From positions 1 through 36,761 of the forward strand of contig JACQDW010000087.1 in NCBI GenBank assembly GCA_016200845.1: a stretch of 36,761 nucleotides of DNA, read 5' to 3'. This document shows positions 31,867 to 36,761 of the stretch, piece by piece. The first letter of the stretch is position 1; each line of letters begins with the position of its first letter. The notes below the pieces were generated by a model, which did no database searches, was not told the DNA's origin, and saw nothing but the letters and a program-made list of their open reading frames with translations. The stretch comes from Burkholderiales bacterium. GTDB taxonomy: Bacteria; Pseudomonadota; Gammaproteobacteria; Burkholderiales; Burkholderiaceae_D. The translations under genes were made by a program, and so were the position numbers.

Positions 31867-33099
31867 TCAGCCAGGCAGCAAAGCGCGAATTGCATCGATA
31901 CGCGCAACACGAATGGCTTCGGGAATGTGATGCGGTTGCGCTGCATGTGCGCGTGCGATGTCGCCCGCATTCACGCTGGCTGCTGCGTGCAACACTGATC
32001 TCAAAAAAGCGACCTGAGGAAATTCTATATGGGGCAAATTGGCACGGCCAAAGCAATCGCATTGCGCGGCGCTGAGCATATCCAAAAACCGTTGTGGCTT
32101 GCGAAAGGCATCATTGCGCTCCAATAAGTTTTGCAAAGTCGCGGCACGCATTTCGCGACTACGACCTACATTGCCGTGATCTCGTGCCGTCATGATCGCC
32201 AGATCACGGCAATCGGATGGCACCCTGAGCCGTGTACATAAATTCTGCACTAACTCAACGCCCCGCTCTTCATGCCCATGATGTCGCGGCCATAGCTCGG
32301 GCGCTGTCGTGCCCTTGCCCAAATCATGCATGAGCGCAGCGAAGCGAATAGGCAGAGAAAAATGTTGCGCAGCTGCATAATCGATCACCATCATGCAATG
32401 CACGCCGGTATCAATTTCAGGATGATGCTGTGGTGGTTGCGGCACACCCCACAGTGCATTTAATTCCGGCATCAAGCGAGCCAGAGCACCGCATTCACGC
32501 AACACCTCAAACATGCGCGATGGCATTTGCTCCATCAAACCACGGGCGATTTCTTGCCAGACGCGTTCAGCCACCAAAGCATCGACTTCGCCCGCAGCGA
32601 CCATCGCTTTCATCAAGTTCATAGTTTCAGGAGCGACGGTGAATGCATGCGGAGCGACAGAAAAACGCGCAGCAAAACGCGCCAGACGCAAGATGCGCAC
32701 AGGGTCTTCTGCAAAGGCATCAGAGACATGACGAAACACGCCCTTGTGTAAATCGTCGACACCGTGATAAGGGTCAAACAACTGTCCCTCTTCATCGCGC
32801 GCAATCGCGTTGATAGTCAGATCGCGCCGGATTAAATCTTGCTCCAGCGTGACATCGGGATCAGTATGAAACACAAAACCCTTATAGCCCGCCGCAGTTT
32901 TACGCTCGGTACGCGCTAACGCGTATTCGTCGTGTGTGGTGGGATGCAAAAATACCGGAAAGTCTTTGCCCACAGGCTTAAATCCCAGGGCCAGCATGTA
33001 CTCTGGCGTGGCGCCCGTCACCACATAGTCGCGGTCTTGCACAGGCAAGCCCAGCAAGGAATCACGCACCGCTCCACCAACGACATAGGTTTTCATCAT
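31867..33099 (-). CDS. cca: Multifunctional CCA-adding tRNA nucleotidyltransferase
   Basis: The 410-residue protein builds or repairs the CCA end of tRNA. The N-terminal nucleotidyltransferase has VVGGAVRDSLLG, the acidic pair in QDRDYVV, and RRDLTINAIA. It is followed by the RNA-binding domain and a C-terminal HD phosphohydrolase domain (FAALMHDLGKG, HHGHEERGVE), as in the E. coli enzyme with added phosphatase activity. Either of two adjacent ATG codons (33099, 33096) can start it. It begins 3 bases after the gst stop and is the last gene of the slt-gst-cca operon. Confidence 0.95.
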   Translation of the reverse strand: MMKTYVVGGAVRDSLLGLPVQDRDYVVTGATPEYMLALGFKPVGKDFPVFLHPTTHDEYALARTERKTAAGYKGFVFHTDPDVTLEQDLIRRDLTINAIARDEEGQLFDPYHGVDDLHKGVFRHVSDAFAEDPVRILRLARFAARFSVAPHAFTVAPETMNLMKAMVAAGEVDALVAERVWQEIARGLMEQMPSRMFEVLRECGALARLMPELNALWGVPQPPQHHPEIDTGVHCMMVIDYAAAQHFSLPIRFAALMHDLGKGTTAPELWPRHHGHEERGVELVQNLCTRLRVPSDCRDLAIMTARDHGNVGRSREMRAATLQNLLERNDAFRKPQRFLDMLSAAQCDCFGRANLPHIEFPQVAFLRSVLHAAASVNAGDIARAHAAQPHHIPEAIRVARIDAIRALLPG

Positions 33100-33102
33100 G
33101 TT

Positions 33103-33810
33103 CTACATTGCATCAAACTTAGAAATGCGATCTGGTTCTTCATGCGCCAGTCGCACCCATTCCTGCACTGCCGGAAAAGATTCAACGCGCTCGCAATAAG
33201 CTTGCAAGGCAGGCGCTAAAGAAACGCCGTAGGTTTTAAAACGCATCACGACCGGTGCGAAATAAGCATCAGCGATTGAAAAATCACCAAACAAAAACCG
33301 GTGCGCGCCGTAAGTCGAAAGGCAATCTTCCCATATCTCGCTGACCCGGCCTATGTCCGCCTGCGAGCCCGCTGTTCTGCCTTTACCCGGAAAAAAAGCA
33401 CGGATATTCATAGGCATGGCTTCACGCAATTGATTCAATCCTGAATGCATTTCTGCACAAATACTGCGCGCCGTGGCACGCGCTGCTTCTGCTTCCGGCC
33501 ACAGATTTTGCAGAGGAAAACGCTCAGCAAGATACTCACAAATCGCCAGAGAATCCCACACCACTAATTCCTCTGCCAGCAACACAGGAACGCGACCAGA
33601 GACAGAATATTCAGAAATTTTTTGCGTAGAATTACTCTGATACAAAGGCACATAAATTTCTTCAAACGGAATACCAAACGCCTTCATCACCAACCACGGG
33701 CGCATCGACCATGAAGAGTAATTTTTATTCCCGATCACCAGGCGAAAATTACTCTTTTTATTCATCGCATGGATTGGTGCTAAGCTGGTTTCTAAATCTG
33801 TTTTTTGCAT
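33103..33810 (-). CDS. Glutathione S-transferase family protein
   Basis: The 235-residue protein has a thioredoxin-like N-terminal domain with NYSSWSMRPWLVMKAFGIPF, the cis-Pro region SGRVPVL, and WDSLAICEYLAERFP, which provides the Ser/Asp that bind the glutathione glutamyl group. The C-terminal helical domain contains FSIADAYFAPVVMRF. Substrate is unknown. ATG 33810 has GGAGA in front; ATG 33762 (MNKKSNFRLVIG) would give the more usual family length. It lies 12 bases after slt and 3 before cca, so it is co-transcribed with both. Confidence 0.9.
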   Translation of the reverse strand: MQKTDLETSLAPIHAMNKKSNFRLVIGNKNYSSWSMRPWLVMKAFGIPFEEIYVPLYQSNSTQKISEYSVSGRVPVLLAEELVVWDSLAICEYLAERFPLQNLWPEAEAARATARSICAEMHSGLNQLREAMPMNIRAFFPGKGRTAGSQADIGRVSEIWEDCLSTYGAHRFLFGDFSIADAYFAPVVMRFKTYGVSLAPALQAYCERVESFPAVQEWVRLAHEEPDRISKFDAM

Positions 33811-33822
33811 CACATTCTCCGG

Positions 33823-35850
33823 TTATTCTGGATACTGCACATCGTCGGCACTCATACCTTTTGGGATAACCATGCCAAGACGTGCCTTCAATGATTGCGG
33901 TTTTTTTTCAAATATCGCTGCATAATAAGTCGCGTTTGATAAAACATTTTTGACGTAATCACGCGTTTCAGTAAAAGGAATCGTCTCTGCAAAAATCGCG
34001 CCTTCGACCGGACGACTCAAGCTGGCACGCCAGGCTCGCGGACGCCCGGGACCGGCGTTGTACGCCGCCGATGCCAAAGCTTGCGAGCCGCCTAAATCGG
34101 TTAACACCATATTTAGATAATTGGTACCCAGTGCGATATTCGTTTCCACTTCATTGACCTGATGCGGCACGTAATTCGACAAGCCAATTTTCTTCGCCAC
34201 CCATTTCGCAGTTTTTGGCATCACTTGCATCAAACCTGATGCACCCACATGTGATTTTGCCACTGTCGCAAAGCGTGATTCTTGACGGATTAAGCCATAG
34301 ACCCACGCCATATCGACACCAATCGCCTGCGTCGCTTTGTACATGCTGTCGTTATAGGGCGTCGGAAAGCGCTGGTTCACGTCGACATCCGATTTGGTTT
34401 TGTCCGAGGTGTTGACCATGCGATCTAATAGTTCATTTTGCCGCGCCAACTCGGCCGCTGCCAACAGCTCGCGCTCGCTCATAGAACGCAAGGCCCAGTT
34501 CCATTCACGTGTCCCTTCAAAGCGCAAATTCATGGCATAAAATTTTAAAGCGCGCTGCAAATTGGGATTGCGGCTTGCGGTCGCCACTTCTTCATTTGTC
34601 ACAGCACGCACCAAGGCTGGTACGCCTATCTTTTGCCCACGCTCTTCTAAGGCTAATTGCCCATAAAAATGCATTTGATCTGAGATGCTGGTAAACAGCA
34701 CCTGCGCGTCTTCTTTCTTCCCTTCCTGCTGCAAAACTCTGCCCTGCCAATACACCCATGCTGCCTGATTCTTTAGTTGAATCGGCATCGCCGCGATGGC
34801 GCTCTTTAGATACTTCCAATCCCCTTCGCGCAAGGCCATGCGTGCCCGCCATTGATAGCCATCCAACGACAAACTTGCGCCATCAGCGCGCTTCCAATAG
34901 TCGAGCGCGACTGCTTGCAATTTTTGCGAGGCTGGCAGCGCTATGTTCGCCCAGGCTTGGGCTTTTTCTGTCGCGCTCAAGGCACGTTCATGACGATGGA
35001 AGGCTTCCACCGCTAACTCGGGATCGACCTTAGACAACCGTCCCAGGCTTAAAAGAAACAGCTCTTTGCTGACGCGATCATTAGCTGGCGCTTTCTTCAC
35101 AACCAATTTAGGTTTGTCCATCATTTCGATGAGGCGTTTTTCATTCACGTGCAGCATTTTTGCTAAACGCTTCGCCAAAGGCAGCGCCGAAGTCTCCGCT
35201 GCAATACGCATTTGCGCCCAGATATCAGCATCAGTAAACTGCCCGACTTCATATAGATAATCGATCAAGCGATAGCAACCATCACCATATTGCTTGGGTG
35301 AAGTGATCAGAACCCGCGCTTCGGGTGACACGCGCTGCTGTTTGACCGCCTTGGACAACAAGGCATAGCATTTAACCTGACTATCATCGTTCAACACGAA
35401 GGCGGGCAAAGTCTGATCAAAACTCTCCCATTCGCCTCGAAATCCGGTCACCAATAGCCAATCATTGCGCAAACGATCAGCGATGGCACTGCCTTCATAT
35501 TTTTTTAAAAATTGCTGTACTTCGGAGGCAGATGCCGCGCGTATACGTGACCGCAGCAGGTAATAATCAACATAGGAAGGGACAGCGTAATTGCCCAGCA
35601 AAGCCGCATGCATTTGCACGGCGCGGGCATCTTCATGCAAAGCGGCGTCGCGCAATGCCATAAAACGATCATCGTCATTCACTAATCCGGGCTCAGGTGC
35701 AGTGGCCAGCGCAGACATTTCGCCCGCCGCCGAGATCGCTTTCGCAGCATGCGCAGGCAAAACTGCTACCATTACGCCAGTCAGCACGTAGAGCCCTGCA
35801 AGGTATTGCCAGCCGCGCAAACGGGTCAAACTCAATTTAAATGCCATCAT
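33823..35850 (-). CDS. slt: Soluble lytic murein transglycosylase (Slt70-like)
   Basis: The 675-residue periplasmic enzyme cleaves peptidoglycan glycan strands with formation of 1,6-anhydro ends. It has a signal sequence (about 15-36, ending AHAAKA), a long helical superhelix domain (about 60-480), and a C-terminal lysozyme-like domain. Catalytic Glu524 is in GLIRQESRF, followed by SHVGASGLMQVMPKTA and NIALGTNYLNMVL. First gene of the slt-gst-cca operon; its start is only 32 bases from the divergent cyclo-ligase start, so its promoter must overlap that gene's 5' end. Confidence 0.93.
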   Translation of the reverse strand: MMAFKLSLTRLRGWQYLAGLYVLTGVMVAVLPAHAAKAISAAGEMSALATAPEPGLVNDDDRFMALRDAALHEDARAVQMHAALLGNYAVPSYVDYYLLRSRIRAASASEVQQFLKKYEGSAIADRLRNDWLLVTGFRGEWESFDQTLPAFVLNDDSQVKCYALLSKAVKQQRVSPEARVLITSPKQYGDGCYRLIDYLYEVGQFTDADIWAQMRIAAETSALPLAKRLAKMLHVNEKRLIEMMDKPKLVVKKAPANDRVSKELFLLSLGRLSKVDPELAVEAFHRHERALSATEKAQAWANIALPASQKLQAVALDYWKRADGASLSLDGYQWRARMALREGDWKYLKSAIAAMPIQLKNQAAWVYWQGRVLQQEGKKEDAQVLFTSISDQMHFYGQLALEERGQKIGVPALVRAVTNEEVATASRNPNLQRALKFYAMNLRFEGTREWNWALRSMSERELLAAAELARQNELLDRMVNTSDKTKSDVDVNQRFPTPYNDSMYKATQAIGVDMAWVYGLIRQESRFATVAKSHVGASGLMQVMPKTAKWVAKKIGLSNYVPHQVNEVETNIALGTNYLNMVLTDLGGSQALASAAYNAGPGRPRAWRASLSRPVEGAIFAETIPFTETRDYVKNVLSNATYYAAIFEKKPQSLKARLGMVIPKGMSADDVQYPE

Positions 35851-35882
35851 TTTTATTACATCTTTTTAATCCGGTTTACAGT

Positions 35883-36476
35883 ATGACACAGCCATCCACC
35901 AGCGGAAAAGAACAAATGCAAACCACTAAGCCTAGCGAGCGCCCCCAACTCAGGCGTCAACTTCTGCAACTGCGCCAGACCACACCCTTAGCGACCAGAC
36001 AAGCATGGGATCGGCGCATTGCCGAGCAAGTCTATGCGCAGGTGCTAGCCATGCATAGTCAGCGCCTGGCGATTTTTTGGCCAATTAAAGGAGAGCCCGA
36101 CTTGCAGACCTGCTATCAAGCGCTGCACGATTACGGTGTGCAATTGGCTTTGCCATTGGTCGTTGGCAAGGGGTTACCCTTGCGCTTTGTTCCCTGGACA
36201 CCGGGCGACGCTATGGAGCCAGATGACTGGGGCATTCCCATTCCCTTGCGACGCGATCAGGAACTTGCAGTCGATACCCTGATCATTCCCTGCGTCGGCT
36301 TTAATGCCGAGCGCTACCGACTCGGCTATGGCGGCGGCTATTACGATCGCAGTCTGGCACAGATGCCACAAGTGAACACCATAGGGGTCGCCTACCAACA
36401 AGCACAGGTCAGCTTCTCGCATGAAAACTATGACATCGCGATGCACAGTATCGTCACCGAACAGGGAATCATTTAA
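35883..36476 (+). CDS. ygfA: 5-formyltetrahydrofolate cyclo-ligase
   Basis: The enzyme converts 5-formyl-THF to 5,10-methenyl-THF with ATP, recycling a side product of one-carbon metabolism. Evidence is the family-typical RLAIFWPIKGEPDL, the acidic PDDWGIPIP segment, LIIPCVGFNAERYRLGYGGGYYDR and the C-terminal HSIVTEQG. Two starts are possible. ATG 35883 gives 197 residues. ATG 35916 (MQTTKPSERPQLRRQ) gives 186, closer to the usual N-terminus, and would leave room for the divergent slt promoter. Confidence 0.93.
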   Translation: MTQPSTSGKEQMQTTKPSERPQLRRQLLQLRQTTPLATRQAWDRRIAEQVYAQVLAMHSQRLAIFWPIKGEPDLQTCYQALHDYGVQLALPLVVGKGLPLRFVPWTPGDAMEPDDWGIPIPLRRDQELAVDTLIIPCVGFNAERYRLGYGGGYYDRSLAQMPQVNTIGVAYQQAQVSFSHENYDIAMHSIVTEQGII

Positions 36477-36670
36477 GGCGTTCATCAATCGATGAAATGC
36501 TGACACCACAGAAACCATCTAAGCTTGTTACAATAGCTCCCATGCTCACCACAGCCGTTGTCACGTAATACCAGCAAACATTTATCCAATGTGCTTGTTT
36601 ACTTCAATCACTCATTGTTTAAGACCATGCACGGACGTAATGCCGCTCAGCCAAGCTCGAAACATCGAGG
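36477..36670. other. Intergenic region after the cyclo-ligase gene
   Basis: No gene longer than a few codons and no clear terminator is seen. A nine-codon frame at 36542-36568 has no ribosome binding site. The region may be the upstream part of a gene beyond the window. Confidence 0.4.
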
Positions 36671-36746
36671 CGTCATCCCTGCGCAGGCAGGGATCCAGTG
36701 TCTTTCCACTCTACGCCACTGGATTTTCCCCTTCGCGGGAATGACG
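36671..36746. repeat. Palindromic intergenic repeat (GTCATCCC...GGGATCCAGTG type)
   Basis: Imperfect inverted arms at 36671-36700 (CGTCATCCCTGCGCAGGCAG, then GGATCCAGTG) and 36717-36746 (CACTGGAT ... GGGAATGACG) surround a 16-base centre. It belongs to the widespread class of short intergenic palindromes that begin GTCAT and contain ATCCAG, and shares these outer and inner blocks with the repeat at 11065-11153 while the GC core differs. Confidence 0.8.
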
Positions 36747-36761
36747 AGGATTGAGATTTGG

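Overview
The window looks like chromosomal DNA of a betaproteobacterium, most likely Burkholderiales and probably Oxalobacteraceae. This is inferred from the gene families and their order (PBP1A, AroG, a DUF2242-like lipoprotein, paired lauroyl-type acyltransferases beside metK, phhA-hpd with a divergent Lrp regulator, slt-gst-cca opposite 5-formyl-THF cyclo-ligase). No rRNA, tRNA or CRISPR array was seen. Most genes are housekeeping; the accessory material lies mainly in the first 12 kb.

Layout. 1-140 is the right end of an IS3-family insertion sequence. 141-599 is AT-rich with no convincing gene. 600-1931 (-) is an HlyD/CvaA-type secretion adaptor without a visible partner. 2158-8551 is a coherent accessory locus: a flavin-dependent tryptophan-halogenase-like protein and a 2OG-Fe(II)-oxygenase-like protein (+), a converging TonB-dependent receptor (-), and a divergent GntR/UTRA regulator (+). 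Three promoters in this locus (halogenase operon, receptor, gntR) carry versions of one 24-bp element fused to the -35 box, so I propose a self-contained regulon. 8712-13114 holds a BaeS/BaeR-like two-component pair, two repeat elements, a secreted proline-rich protein and an S41 peptidase. 13273-17359 holds DAHP synthase, a lipoprotein and PBP1A.

17555-25939 has a small membrane protein, the heterodimeric exporter MdlAB, an M14 metallopeptidase, metK and two lipid A-type acyltransferases. The metK leader contains a recognisable SAM-II riboswitch aptamer followed by a long expression platform that can hide the ribosome binding site. 25950-31659 has phenylalanine/tyrosine catabolism (hpd, phhA, Lrp regulator) flanked by two exported PilJ-domain proteins. 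One of these forms an operon with a PstS-like phosphate-binding protein behind a good Pho-box promoter. 31867-36476 is a tight slt-gst-cca operon divergent from 5-formyl-THF cyclo-ligase, and the window ends in a palindromic repeat.

The most interesting points are the three-promoter operator of the halogenase/receptor locus, the SAM-II riboswitch with its extended platform, the Pho-box-driven PilJ-PstS operon, and a two-copy palindromic MITE family with a compensatory base-pair change, one copy of which lies in the hpd promoter region.
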